Positions 1-7,173 are shown, numbered from the stretch's first letter. The stretch: DNA of 35,548 bases from an uncultured bacterium (GCA_946611605.1 CAMODU010000009.1:1-35548), one strand, 5' to 3'. Notes: generated by a model from the sequence alone, not told the origin. A program made the numbers and translations.

Positions 1-132
1 GTGATATCCTTCATAATCATATTCAGTAGAATAATTTACTTCTCTATTAATAAACATATTAAAAAGAGTAATTACAATAATAATTACCAATAAGAATAGT
101 ATTATTTTTAAATTACTCTTTATAAACTTCAT
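1..132 (-). CDS. Partial small membrane-anchored protein, C-terminus off the window
   Basis: The minus strand opens with ATG at 132 and stays open to the window edge, giving 44 residues. The N-terminus is MKFIKSNLK followed by about 18 very hydrophobic residues (roughly 9-27, Ile/Leu/Val-rich), then a polar stretch with several Tyr and Glu. This looks like an uncleaved membrane anchor or signal peptide with the rest of the protein outside. The start lies 1 nt after the stop of the PH-domain gene, with a GAGAAGG Shine-Dalgarno inside that gene, so the two are probably co-transcribed. No family can be assigned from the visible part. Confidence 0.6.
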   Translation of the reverse strand, partial: MKFIKSNLKIILFLLVIIIVITLFNMFINREVNYSTEYDYEGYH

Positions 133-133
133 A

Positions 134-571
134 TTATAAACCTTCTCTATCAGGATAATTCTTCTTCATTTCTTGCATGAATGTAGTAACAATAGTTTCT
201 ACTTCAGGCATAGATTTCTTAGCAACATCAGAAACCCATACAGTTTCTTTAATAGTATCAATACCAATTGTTCCCCATAAAATACCTGATTTAATTGTCA
301 TATCATTATACATATCTGGAGTTATAGATACAAACTTATATCCAGGCCATATATAATTTTGAGCAACAATTAATCTTTCAGATGTAACTACTATTACACC
401 TGTATCAAATATCTTAAGTGGATTATCATTTAATTGCCCAGCAAATGCATATAATAGTTCTTCGTTTGGATTAATGTGTTTATCAACAACATTACAATGC
501 TTCTTAATTCTCCAAGTAATAGTACCTGGGTATTTTTCTTTAAACGCTTTTACCTTATCGTATGTTTTCAT
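134..571 (-). CDS. Bacterial PH-domain (YokE-like) protein
   Basis: This is a 145-residue soluble protein with no signal peptide or membrane segment. Residues about 32-115 read like a bacterial pleckstrin-homology fold of the YokE-like type. They include an NPNEELLYAFAG strand, then GVIVVTSERLIVAQ, the usual 'ligand/new strand, then T-x-x-R-L-I' hairpin of these domains, and a later strand run with G and W residues. Such proteins are common in Firmicutes and their biochemical role is mostly unknown. The start is 1 nt from the stop of the thioredoxin-like gene upstream, and the next gene follows after 1 nt, so it is the middle gene of a tight three-gene operon. The fold call is by pattern and is moderately sure; the function is unknown. 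Confidence 0.6.
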   Translation of the reverse strand: MKTYDKVKAFKEKYPGTITWRIKKHCNVVDKHINPNEELLYAFAGQLNDNPLKIFDTGVIVVTSERLIVAQNYIWPGYKFVSITPDMYNDMTIKSGILWGTIGIDTIKETVWVSDVAKKSMPEVETIVTTFMQEMKKNYPDREGL

Positions 572-572
572 A

Positions 573-1355
573 TTATCCCTCCAATATAGATTTTAAATAT
601 GATAGATATACATCATGATCAAAATAACCTTTAATACATCCAACAACTTTACCACCTTTACTTACTAAAGTCATTGGTTTAGCAAAGTCAGTCTTAAATG
701 AAGTATTTGGTTTAGATGCACATTCATCAGGAATCTTAACATCCATGCTCATAATTGTTGTATATTCATCTTCATTCATTCTATCTTTATTATAATAATA
801 AATATCTTCTTTAATTTCTTTAGCTACATCATTTATAACTGGTTCTAACATATTACAATAGGAACAATCATCTTCAGCAAATACTGCAATAGTAGTATCT
901 TTAGAATTATACATTGAAATATATTGAGCACCAGTTGATAATTTATAATGTCTTTCAGGAGTAGGAACGTAATTATATATTACCTTTTTAATATATTCTC
1001 CTACATATTCTAATTTACTATCAGCAATTACTTCTTTATTATTATTTTCATCATACATTATATATATTTGATTGGAAGTAATATTTTTATCATATTTATT
1101 TTTAACATCATCAATGCTATTACTTATATAATATACTTTTACTTTATAATCATCTCTATAGTATTTAAGTAGCTTTTCAACTTCTTCTGATCTATCTCCT
1201 GCATAGAATAATGTGTATACGTTCTTTGATGCAATTGATTCAATTCTATCTACAGAAACACTTTTAATCTTTTTACTATCAATTCTATAGAATACAAATC
1301 CAGCAATTAATAGTATAAAAATTGCTATACCAATTAAAAATTTCTTAGATCCCAT
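573..1355 (-). CDS. Membrane-anchored thioredoxin-fold protein with one CxxC
   Basis: The protein has 260 residues. Residues 5-23 form one transmembrane helix, so the rest should face outward. Two thioredoxin-like halves follow. The first (about 45-130, starting YTLFYAGD) has no cysteines. The second (about 153-260) has the motif AEDDCSYC with Cys164 and Cys167, then KPMTLV with the expected cis-proline and a GGKVVG turn. The pattern resembles bacteriocin-accessory or PedC-type thiol proteins, which handle disulfides outside the cell; the substrate is unknown. Two further cysteines (in PDECASK and VVGCIKG) may also be redox-active. It has its own promoter at 1374-1403 and a strong GGAGGG ribosome site. 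It heads a three-gene operon with the PH-domain gene and the partial membrane gene. Confidence 0.6.
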   Translation of the reverse strand: MGSKKFLIGIAIFILLIAGFVFYRIDSKKIKSVSVDRIESIASKNVYTLFYAGDRSEEVEKLLKYYRDDYKVKVYYISNSIDDVKNKYDKNITSNQIYIMYDENNNKEVIADSKLEYVGEYIKKVIYNYVPTPERHYKLSTGAQYISMYNSKDTTIAVFAEDDCSYCNMLEPVINDVAKEIKEDIYYYNKDRMNEDEYTTIMSMDVKIPDECASKPNTSFKTDFAKPMTLVSKGGKVVGCIKGYFDHDVYLSYLKSILEG

Positions 1356-1373
1356 AAATACCCTCCTATGTAT

Positions 1374-1403
1374 ATTATATAATAATTAACGCTAAAATAC
1401 CAA
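1374..1403 (-). promoter_or_regulatory. Predicted promoter for the thioredoxin-like operon
   Basis: On the minus strand, TTGGTA (1398-1403) and TATAAT (1374-1379) are separated by 18 bp. They lie just downstream of the terminator of the HD-domain gene and about 20 bp upstream of the next start codon. This is a sigma-A type pattern read by eye. Confidence 0.5.
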
Positions 1404-1427
1404 AGAAAAAGAACTATTATTAGTTCT
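1402..1427 (-). terminator. Intrinsic terminator of the HD-domain gene
   Basis: A perfect 7-bp stem (AGAACTA/TAGTTCT, 1410-1416 with 1421-1427) has a 4-nt loop and is followed on the minus strand by TTTTTCTTT. The stop codon of the HD-domain gene (1420-1422) lies at the loop/stem edge. Confidence 0.75.
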
Positions 1428-1878
1428 TCTTAAAAATACTTAAAATTCTTTCTTTAATAGATAAAACATCATCTATCCAACATACTAACCAACTCTCTTT
1501 ATACTTAGGTATTCTAATACCTAATGGAAACATATGAGTAAGTATTATATTCTCTTCTAGTTTAGTTAATTTAAAATACTTCCTGGATGTTTCAAGAGCA
1601 GTTCTTGGATGAGTAAATAATACACTTATCCTTTTAATAATACTGATTTCTTGATTATTAATTAAAAAGAAATCATGTAATATAGCAGCTCTAGTTACTT
1701 CTTTATATGTTTTATATTTATGTTTAATAGCATGTTTATATGACGCATATGATACATTGATACAATGATCATACCTATTTATACCATGATGTTTATAATT
1801 CTTTAAAGATTTAAACTCATCATTAGATAATATATCATCTACTATTTCTAAATACTTATTATCTTCTTTATAATTCAT
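1420..1878 (-). CDS. HD-domain phosphohydrolase
   Basis: The protein is 152 residues from ATG at 1878. An upstream in-frame GTG at 1887 is possible, but it overlaps the GTGAT that probably serves as ribosome site. HD-superfamily metal ligands are visible in order: His38 (RYDHCINVS), His68-Asp69 (AAILHDFF), His90 (FTHPRTA), His115 (ILTHMFP) and Asp136/137 (CWIDD). The layout fits short Firmicute HD hydrolases that dephosphorylate nucleotides or related small molecules; the substrate cannot be read. It lies 16 nt after the unknown gene 1895-2500, with no terminator between, so the two are likely one transcript. Family assignment is good, specific function unknown. Confidence 0.72.
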   Translation of the reverse strand: MNYKEDNKYLEIVDDILSNDEFKSLKNYKHHGINRYDHCINVSYASYKHAIKHKYKTYKEVTRAAILHDFFLINNQEISIIKRISVLFTHPRTALETSRKYFKLTKLEENIILTHMFPLGIRIPKYKESWLVCWIDDVLSIKERILSIFKKN

Positions 1879-1894
1879 ACAAATCACATATTAA

Positions 1895-2500
1895 TTATAT
1901 ATATCTGCCTTCTTTGTCATTTGCATACAACTCAAAGTATTCATCAAACAATTCTTTATATTGTTCATGTTGTTGTTGTAGGTATTGTTGACCAACAGTT
2001 TTAGCTGTTAAAATCTTATTTTTAATCTCTTCAATTGGTTGTAATGCAAATTTCTTAGCTATATCAGCATCAACACTTAATAATACATCATCACATATAT
2101 CTATACATAAAGGACTATTTAAAAATACTGAATAATTATATTCATATGCTTCCTTACTAGTTGTATCATCTAACGAATCCCAATGACTAGCCATGCTTTC
2201 ATATTCATTTTTACTTTCATCAGACATTGTATCATAAATATCACCACCAAAGTCATCAGAATTAATTAAAAGACCAGTTATTAATTGCTCTGAAACTAAA
2301 TCCATAAATAAACCATTTCCAAGATATTTTAATAAAGTAATTTCTTCACCCTCTGATGCTTTTACACCAGTACCGAAGAAATGGAAATTTTTATATACTT
2401 CATCAACTGAAATACAAGCAGCATGTATGTCTTTCAATTTAACAGCACATACTTCTCCAATTCCAACTGCTCTTCTTTCATCTATTATAATTTTTCCCAT
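1895..2500 (-). CDS. Uncharacterised cytoplasmic protein
   Basis: I do not recognise this 201-residue protein. It has no signal peptide or membrane segment, and it is acidic, especially between residues 80 and 125 (DDFGGDIYD, SDESKNEYES, DSLDDTTSKE). Residues 1-60 look like a small beta-rich domain (GKIIIDERRAVGIGEV), and the last 50 residues are a likely helix rich in Gln, Glu and Tyr (QQYLQQQHEQYKELFDEYF), perhaps a coiled coil. The start is secure because AGGAGCGAT precedes ATG by about 6 nt. It leads the operon with the HD hydrolase and is divergent from the GT8 gene across a 111-bp gap. Confidence 0.65.
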   Translation of the reverse strand: MGKIIIDERRAVGIGEVCAVKLKDIHAACISVDEVYKNFHFFGTGVKASEGEEITLLKYLGNGLFMDLVSEQLITGLLINSDDFGGDIYDTMSDESKNEYESMASHWDSLDDTTSKEAYEYNYSVFLNSPLCIDICDDVLLSVDADIAKKFALQPIEEIKNKILTAKTVGQQYLQQQHEQYKELFDEYFELYANDKEGRYI

Positions 2501-2559
2501 AAATATCGCTCCTAAATAAATTATACAATTTTATATATAACAAATCAAAAAATTATAAA

Positions 2560-2588
2560 TTGTAATGTAAATATTAATGTGTTATTAT
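2560..2588 (+). promoter_or_regulatory. Predicted promoter of the GT8 glycosyltransferase gene
   Basis: TTGTAA (2560-2565), a 17-bp spacer and TATTAT (2583-2588), with an extended -10 TG at 2580-2581. It sits 24 bp upstream of the GTG start. The spacing and extended -10 match other promoters in this window. Confidence 0.55.
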
Positions 2589-2611
2589 AAGAAACGTTCG
2601 AGGGGATAAAT

Positions 2612-3568
2612 GTGAATAAAATAAGCGTTTTATATACAGTTGATCATAATTATTCTAAATATATGCTAGTATCTTTATTATCATTATTTGAAACAAATAA
2701 AGATAAAAATATAATTGTTCATATTGTTACTGATGGATTCACTACAAGTGATTATCAAAATGTAATAAATATAGCAGATAAGTATAATAATATTAATATT
2801 CATTTTCACCACTATGAAAATATAAAGAAGATGATTAAAGAATTTAATATTCCTGATTGGAGAGGTACTTCAATATCTAATGCTAGATTATTCTTTAATC
2901 ACATAGTTAAAGATGTTGATAAATTATTATATTTAGATTCAGATACAATTGTTGTTGATAAATTAGATGATTTAAACAATTACACAGGTCCTATATGTAT
3001 GGTAGAAGATACAATGAATAGAAATCATATAAATGAATTGGATAGTTCAATAGAACACTACTATAACTCAGGAGTTATCTGGATAGATATGAATGAATGG
3101 AATAAAAAAGGATATGATAAATTATTAATTGATACTTTAGAATCAGAAATCAAATATGAATTTCCAGATCAAGATTTAATTAATTTAGCTTATAAAGGAA
3201 TAATTAATCCATTACATCCAAGATATAATTTATTTTCTACAGAAGCATACTTCAATAATAAAGACTTAGAAAGATATTATAAAATTAATAATATTAGAAG
3301 ATACAATCCATCTATTATTAAAGAAGCTAAGAAAAAACCAACAATATTACACTGTACTCCTTTATATCAATATAGACCTTGGGATAATACTAAAGGTATT
3401 CATCCATATGAAAAAATATATAACTATTATTCAAGTATATTATTTGGTTCACCAGTAGTTAATGATATAGAAGTTCCTAACAAACACTTATATAAAATAA
3501 TAACTACAGCTAAATTATATACACCTAAATCTATTAAAGATGGTATCAAATCAATTATAAGGAAATAA
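2612..3568 (+). CDS. Family 8 (GT8) glycosyltransferase
   Basis: The protein has 318 residues and starts with GTG behind GAGGGG. It begins MNKISVLYTVDHNY and continues with a GT-A Rossmann pattern. LYLDSDTIV (Asp109-Ser-Asp111) is the DxD motif that holds Mn2+ and the nucleotide-sugar in GT8 enzymes. NSGVIWIDMNEW and the late HCTPLYQYRPW (the His-x-x-G/K-P-W region of the family) complete the fold. GT8 enzymes of Firmicutes add glucose or galactose to lipopolysaccharide-like glycans, teichoic acids or surface glycoproteins; the acceptor here is unknown. There is no membrane segment. It is the only gene in the window transcribed towards the origin and it has its own promoter and terminator, so it is a stand-alone, perhaps acquired, unit. 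Confidence 0.85.
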   Translation: MNKISVLYTVDHNYSKYMLVSLLSLFETNKDKNIIVHIVTDGFTTSDYQNVINIADKYNNINIHFHHYENIKKMIKEFNIPDWRGTSISNARLFFNHIVKDVDKLLYLDSDTIVVDKLDDLNNYTGPICMVEDTMNRNHINELDSSIEHYYNSGVIWIDMNEWNKKGYDKLLIDTLESEIKYEFPDQDLINLAYKGIINPLHPRYNLFSTEAYFNNKDLERYYKINNIRRYNPSIIKEAKKKPTILHCTPLYQYRPWDNTKGIHPYEKIYNYYSSILFGSPVVNDIEVPNKHLYKIITTAKLYTPKSIKDGIKSIIRK

Positions 3569-3570
3569 TA

Positions 3571-3596
3571 AAAGGCACTTTAGAAAGTGTCTTTTT
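3571..3596 (+). terminator. Intrinsic terminator of the GT8 gene
   Basis: The inverted repeat AAAGGCACTTT/AAAGTGTCTTT, with one G-T pair and a short AGA-type loop, is followed by TTTTT. It begins 3 nt after the stop codon. Confidence 0.75.
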
Positions 3597-3616
3597 GATT
3601 AATTAAATTAAATATT

Positions 3617-4297
3617 TTATTTTAAACCATGCAATGATTTCATTGTTTTTTGCATCGCTTCATTTAATTCATTATTAACTTCTTCTTCATCGTATTGAAT
3701 TAATGATATATAATCATTTAATTCATCAATAAATTCCTGATTGCCTGTATTTTGTGCTATTCCCATAATTAAAGGTATTGTCAAAGATAATTCTATTCTT
3801 TTCTTGCCATATGGTTTAAAATCATCAATAGTTGTATTCTTAATATCATTATAAACTTCTTGGCATTCACTTGTGGAACAATATTCTTCTTTAGTGCATT
3901 TAGATACATTTGTTGGGTTATATATTTCATAATATAAATCTTTATCAAATCTCATCATTAACGATGGATCATATACATAATTATCCATCTCTATCCAACC
4001 ATGACCTGCTTCATCTTTTCCATATCTTAATTCTAAATCTTTATTATCTCCACGAACTAAGATTGCATCATCAAAACAAAAAAACATATATAAACTTCTA
4101 TCATAACATCTACCTGGTACAACTATTGGCTTTAAATACTTAATATGAATAGATACTGGTAATCCACTTATATAAGTATGATTTAATTTTTCATAGAATT
4201 CATCATCAAACGGAATAATTCTTTTATTAGCAACACCTTTATTAAATAGTAATTTCATTTTACTAAAATATAAACTATTTTTAATATTATCAATCAT
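3617..4297 (-). CDS. Transglutaminase-like Cys-His-Asp protein, paralogue B
   Basis: The protein has 226 residues and no signal peptide. A papain/transglutaminase-type triad can be read in order: Cys64 in GRCYDRSLYM, His99 in AGHGWIEM and Asp110 in YVYDPSLM. This matches the Transglut_core pattern (Cys at the start of a helix, His before a W/E strand, Asp in a D-P-T/S turn). Residues 28-58 (PFDDEFYEKLNHTYISGLPVSI) are shared with the gene immediately upstream, so the two are tandem duplicates. The C-terminal third (about 140-226) is helical and charged. The start is 1 nt from the stop of its paralogue with only a weak ribosome site, suggesting translational coupling. Activity (protease, amidase or transglutaminase) and substrate are unknown. 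Confidence 0.6.
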   Translation of the reverse strand: MIDNIKNSLYFSKMKLLFNKGVANKRIIPFDDEFYEKLNHTYISGLPVSIHIKYLKPIVVPGRCYDRSLYMFFCFDDAILVRGDNKDLELRYGKDEAGHGWIEMDNYVYDPSLMMRFDKDLYYEIYNPTNVSKCTKEEYCSTSECQEVYNDIKNTTIDDFKPYGKKRIELSLTIPLIMGIAQNTGNQEFIDELNDYISLIQYDEEEVNNELNEAMQKTMKSLHGLK

Positions 4298-4298
4298 A

Positions 4299-5003
4299 TT
4301 ATCTTTTAAACCCCAATCTTTTCATATCATCATCTATTTCTTTACATACATCTTCATAATTAATGACTTTTTTAAAATGTTCTATTTCTCTTTGTAATAA
4401 TTCTATTCCAAGATGAGAATACATTTCAGTTGGTCTTCCATAAGTCATTTCAATAAATGGTAATATTAATGGTGATGCATATTTATCTCTTTCAATATCT
4501 TCAGGATGATAATATTCATCAGATTCAACAAATTCCATTATAGAACTTTTATTGTTTATTTTTCTTATTTTAGGGTGTTCCATTAGGCAATATAATTTCT
4601 TGTCATAAACGAATCCAGATGAAGTATCATAAATAAGATGTTTTCCTTCTTTCGTAATTCTTTCTACAATACAATGATCTGCAAATAAAGGATCATCTCT
4701 ATCAGCAAATTGTGGATTTAATTTTAAACTATCAACTGTTGCATAAACTAATTGGACATCATCTTCTTCATCTAAAAATGCTCTAGACATAAGTAATGCT
4801 CTATCATAACAATGACCATTTGACATACCATTAGATAATAATATTATTGATGCAGGAATACCACCATAATAAATATTTCTTAATTTTTCTATTAACTCAT
4901 CATCATATGGTGCAATATGACCAGTTTTTAATCCCCATAATAGTAATTGTCTTGATTTATAATTATGCAAATTCCATTTCATTTCTTGTAATTTTGTAAC
5001 CAT
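4299..5003 (-). CDS. Transglutaminase-like Cys-His-Asp protein, paralogue A
   Basis: ATG at 5003 is chosen because AGGGGTG lies about 6 nt upstream; an open frame extends back to 5042 but lacks a ribosome site. This gives 234 residues. The putative triad is Cys65 (GHCYDRALLM), His110 (ADHCIVER) and Asp126 (LIYDTSSG), spaced much as in the downstream paralogue except for a longer segment between Cys and His. Shared blocks include PYDDELIEKLRNIYYGGIPASI near residues 32-53. The C-terminal region has a MTYGRPTEMYSH segment with no counterpart that I recognise. There are no membrane segments, so it is probably cytoplasmic. It lies next to tmRNA, with its own promoter at 5033-5041. The family assignment comes from motif spacing only. 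Confidence 0.6.
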   Translation of the reverse strand: MVTKLQEMKWNLHNYKSRQLLLWGLKTGHIAPYDDELIEKLRNIYYGGIPASIILLSNGMSNGHCYDRALLMSRAFLDEEDDVQLVYATVDSLKLNPQFADRDDPLFADHCIVERITKEGKHLIYDTSSGFVYDKKLYCLMEHPKIRKINNKSSIMEFVESDEYYHPEDIERDKYASPLILPFIEMTYGRPTEMYSHLGIELLQREIEHFKKVINYEDVCKEIDDDMKRLGFKR

Positions 5004-5032
5004 CCAAAACACCCCTTTTTGAATTGTTGTAT

Positions 5033-5041
5033 ATAATACCA
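5033..5041 (-). promoter_or_regulatory. Extended -10 promoter of the transglutaminase-like pair
   Basis: On the minus strand, TGGTATTAT (TG-n-TATTAT, -10 at 5033-5038) lies 30 bp upstream of the chosen ATG. No good -35 is visible, as expected for an extended -10 promoter. Confidence 0.45.
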
Positions 5042-5125
5042 CAAAATTGTGATTTTTGCATATTCAAGTTTATTTTGCTTTTCTGTTAGTGTAGGAACAA
5101 TATATTTTTGTCATTCTTTAATTAA

Positions 5126-5159
5126 CAAAAAATACCAATTTCTTTTAGAAATTGATATT
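5126..5159 (-). terminator. Intrinsic terminator of tmRNA
   Basis: A 12-bp stem (5131-5142 with 5148-5159, one G-U pair) with a 5-nt loop is followed on the minus strand by a run of T. It lies 47 nt beyond the mature tmRNA 3' end. Confidence 0.75.
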
Positions 5160-5205
5160 TTCTATATTAAATCCAAAACTTTAATAGTTTGGACAGATTT
5201 TCAAA

Positions 5206-5567
5206 TGGTGGAGTCGGCGAGACTTGAACTCGCGTCCAAATTACTCTTCAATACAGCGTCTACAGGTTTATTTAGATCAGAATTTCATAAACACTAGGAA
5301 TCTAACAACCATATGTTTACTATCCTAATAAGTATTCATCTATATCATCTAGGAAAATAATATAAACATATTCTATATATATGAACCAATTAATAAACTA
5401 TAGAAAATCTATTAATCAGTGCCTCAATGCCAAATTTTAGGCAAAAGCTAAGGCAGTATTATAATTAGTATTGTCAGTTATATTTAACTGTGTTGGAAGT
5501 TTAGGACTTACCTTACCACCTGCAACCATACTAAGACCATAATCTGTCGAAACCAGAAAACGACCCC
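5206..5567 (-). ncRNA. ssrA: Transfer-messenger RNA (tmRNA)
   Basis: The minus strand begins GGGGTCGTTTTCTGG followed by TTTCGACAG, the hallmark 5' end of tmRNA, and ends GACTCCACCA with an encoded CCA (5206-5208). The 5' GGGGUC pairs with 3' GACUCC in the tRNA-like acceptor stem, and the T-arm GAGTTCAAGTCTC is intact. The size is 362 nt, normal for one-piece tmRNA. The tag reading frame ends at UAA (5437-5439), and its last residues read TDNTNYNTALAFA. The resume codon is not clear; in the same frame upstream are Gln-Leu-Asn-Ile. Together with SmpB, tmRNA frees stalled ribosomes and marks the peptide for proteolysis. No tRNA genes are nearby. Confidence 0.95.
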
Positions 5568-5586
5568 ATATATAAGTTGTGTACTA

Positions 5587-5595
5587 AATATAACA
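5587..5595 (-). promoter_or_regulatory. Extended -10 promoter of tmRNA
   Basis: TGTTATATT on the minus strand (TG-n-TATATT) would start transcription about 13 nt before the mature 5' end, leaving a short leader for RNase P to remove. The -35 is poor. This is a by-eye prediction. Confidence 0.4.
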
Positions 5596-5616
5596 CAAAT
5601 AAGATAGTTTAGCAAA

Positions 5617-5638
5617 TAAAAAGGTGTATATTACACCT
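5617..5638 (-). terminator. Intrinsic terminator of divIC
   Basis: The perfect 7-bp inverted repeat AGGTGTA/TACACCT with a 3-nt loop (5622-5638) is followed on the minus strand by TTTTTA. The divIC stop codon (5637-5639) overlaps the stem. Confidence 0.75.
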
Positions 5639-5918
5639 AATTATTAGATACATCTATAATTATTTCTCCATCCTTTGTATATAAGTATTTTTCTCTTGCA
5701 TACTTAGCTACATATTCAGGATCTTGAAGTTTATTTACTTCATCATTTAAATCATCTTGTTTATCAACTAATTGATCATATTTATCTTCTAAACTTTTTT
5801 TAGTGGAGATATTATTGTAGATTTCTACCCAACTATTAAAACAAGTAAGCCATACAAAACCTACTATACCTAATAGCAATATAACATAAATTGTCATTCT
5901 TAAATGAAACTTAGTCAT
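5637..5918 (-). CDS. divIC: Septum formation initiator DivIC/FtsB-like
   Basis: The protein has 93 residues. It has a short cytoplasmic N-terminus, one membrane helix at about 9-27 (IYVILLLGIVGFVWLTC), a coiled coil at about 38-66 (KKSLEDKYDQLVDKQDDLNDEV) and the family-defining end LQDPEYVAKYAREKYLY. The last block, with the Y-A-R-E-K-Y/F core, is typical of DivIC/FtsB, which form a division-septum complex with FtsL and DivIB to activate septal wall synthesis. The length is close to the family norm. It lies between tmRNA and spoVG; in Bacillus divIC lies further along the same arm. The gene has its own terminator and an AGGAGTG ribosome site. A TTGACA upstream is too close to the nearest TATAAT to be a standard promoter. 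Confidence 0.85.
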   Translation of the reverse strand: MTKFHLRMTIYVILLLGIVGFVWLTCFNSWVEIYNNISTKKSLEDKYDQLVDKQDDLNDEVNKLQDPEYVAKYAREKYLYTKDGEIIIDVSNN

Positions 5919-6012
5919 ACATATACACTCCTACTATTATTATATAACCAAAATGTCAACAGAATAATAATTTACAATAATTATATACTACATTTACATC
6001 AATTTTTACATA

Positions 6013-6036
6013 ATAAAAAGAACCGTTAAGGTTCTT
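6013..6036 (-). terminator. Intrinsic terminator of spoVG
   Basis: A 7-bp stem AAGAACC/GGTTCTT (6018-6024 with 6030-6036) and a 5-nt loop are followed by TTTTTATTA on the minus strand. The spoVG stop codon overlaps the stem. Confidence 0.75.
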
Positions 6037-6334
6037 ATTCTTCTTCAGCTTCTTCTTCGTCTCTGTCTTCTCTTGCTAATTCTTTTTCATACTCAGCAAG
6101 TATTGCGTCAGTGAAAATTTGTCTTGCTTCAGCATTAATTGGATGAGCAATATCTCTGTATTCGCCTGGTGCAACTTGTTTTGAAGGCATAGCTAGGAAT
6201 AATCCATTTGTTCCTTCTAATATTCTAATATCATGAACAACAAATTGATCATCTATAGTAACATTAGCAAATCCTCTCATTTTAGAATTGTCTTTTTCAA
6301 CAATGCGAACACGTACATTTGTAATCTCCATCAT
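6035..6334 (-). CDS. spoVG: SpoVG family RNA/DNA-binding regulator
   Basis: The protein has 99 residues. MEITNVRVRIVEKDNSKMRGFANVTIDDQFVV-type strands and VHDIRILEGTNGLFLAMPSK match SpoVG, with the diagnostic 'hDIRhIeGxxGLFhAMPS' block at about residues 34-51. The C-terminus (about 83-99) is very acidic, as often in the family. SpoVG is a site-specific nucleic-acid-binding protein first seen in sporulation, but widespread in non-spore-formers, where it tunes division, capsule or virulence genes. Two adjacent ATGs (6334 and 6331) share the AGGAAGGTGA ribosome site; either may be used. A promoter (TTGATT, 18 bp, TATAAT) precedes it and a terminator follows, so it is a single-gene unit. Its place after rsmA agrees with Bacillus order. 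Confidence 0.95.
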   Translation of the reverse strand: MMEITNVRVRIVEKDNSKMRGFANVTIDDQFVVHDIRILEGTNGLFLAMPSKQVAPGEYRDIAHPINAEARQIFTDAILAEYEKELAREDRDEEEAEEE

Positions 6335-6359
6335 GTCACCTTCCTACTATTCTATTATT

Positions 6360-6389
6360 ATTATAAATCAATTTTATATCAAAAATCAA
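6360..6389 (-). promoter_or_regulatory. Predicted promoter of spoVG
   Basis: TTGATT (6384-6389) and TATAAT (6360-6365) on the minus strand are separated by 18 bp, 25 bp upstream of the start. The pattern is sigma-A like; in Bacillus spoVG uses sigma-H, and no clear sigma-H signal is seen here. Confidence 0.5.
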
Positions 6390-6396
6390 TAAATTA

Positions 6397-7173
6397 CTAA
6401 AAAATTGATTTAACAATGTCAACAAAGACTTCGTAAGGAATATCCTCTGCACGATTGTTTAAAGTATAATTATATCTACTCAGTACTAACTCTATATCTG
6501 TTAAATTATAATTTTTCAAATTATTTCTTAGATTCTTTCTTTTAAATTGGAAAGCATCTCTTACAAATTGCTTATATATCTTACTATCAATTACTTCTTT
6601 ATCTTTTGAACTAAACGATAATATTACAGAATCTACTTTAGGTTTAGGATTAAATATTTCTTTTGGTACTTTAATTTCTTGTTTAATATCATAATAATAG
6701 TTTAATAATACTGTTATAGAACCATATTCTCTATTACCTGGTTTAGATGATAATCTATCTCCAAATTCTTTTTGTACCATAAAAACATTCTTAGATGATT
6801 CTATATCTTCATCTATAAATTTTAATAAAATAGGTGTAGTTATATAGTAAGGCAAATTACCAACTACAAATAGTCTTTTATATGGAATGTTTTTAATATC
6901 TTCTTTTATATTTCTTTTTAAGAAATCATCATATTTAATGTTAAACTTACTACTTTCAAATCTAGATAAATACTTATCTAAATCAGGATCTATTTCATAA
7001 GCTAAATAATATGAATTTAATTTAGTTAATTCTTGAGTTATAGCTCCAGCACCTGGACCTATTTCTATAATTAAATCATCTTCATTAGCATTTATTAAGG
7101 AACAAATCTTCTTAATCAAATTCTTATCTGATATAAAATTTTGACCATATTTTTTCTTAAATACAAATTCCAT
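6397..7173 (-). CDS. rsmA: 16S rRNA dimethyladenosine transferase RsmA (KsgA)
   Basis: The protein has 258 residues, close to the usual 260-290. It opens with KKKYGQNFISDKNLI, the family's 'K-x-x-G-Q-N/H-F' start, then the SAM-binding loop IIEIGPGAGAITQEL (about 35-49) and the catalytic motif NLPYYITTP (about 105-113). VPKEIFNPKPKVDSVIL and the C-terminal helical domain follow. The enzyme puts two methyl groups on each of two adenines (A1518/A1519, E. coli numbering) of 16S rRNA late in 30S assembly. It is downstream of the 3D-domain gene but has its own extended -10 promoter (7190-7198) and an AGGTGG ribosome site. The tatD-3D protein-rsmA order is that of Bacillus tatD-yabE-(rnmV)-rsmA, but without the rnmV gene. 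Confidence 0.96.
   Translation of the reverse strand: MEFVFKKKYGQNFISDKNLIKKICSLINANEDDLIIEIGPGAGAITQELTKLNSYYLAYEIDPDLDKYLSRFESSKFNIKYDDFLKRNIKEDIKNIPYKRLFVVGNLPYYITTPILLKFIDEDIESSKNVFMVQKEFGDRLSSKPGNREYGSITVLLNYYYDIKQEIKVPKEIFNPKPKVDSVILSFSSKDKEVIDSKIYKQFVRDAFQFKRKNLRNNLKNYNLTDIELVLSRYNYTLNNRAEDIPYEVFVDIVKSIF

Noticed and set aside
3910-4143. Plus-strand frame of 77 residues inside the Cys-His-Asp gene
   Set aside because: It is a shadow of the real gene on the minus strand, with no ribosome site and no recognisable motif.
5049-5297. Plus-strand open frame of 82 residues ending in ESARLELASKLLF
   Set aside because: It runs across the tmRNA T-arm and 3' end on the opposite strand. The apparent peptide is the reverse complement of the conserved RNA, a known false-gene pattern.
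5919-5965. TTGACA upstream of divIC as a strong promoter
   Set aside because: The TATAAT after it is only about 9 bp away, too close for a -35/-10 pair; moving to a proper 17-bp spacing gives no -10.
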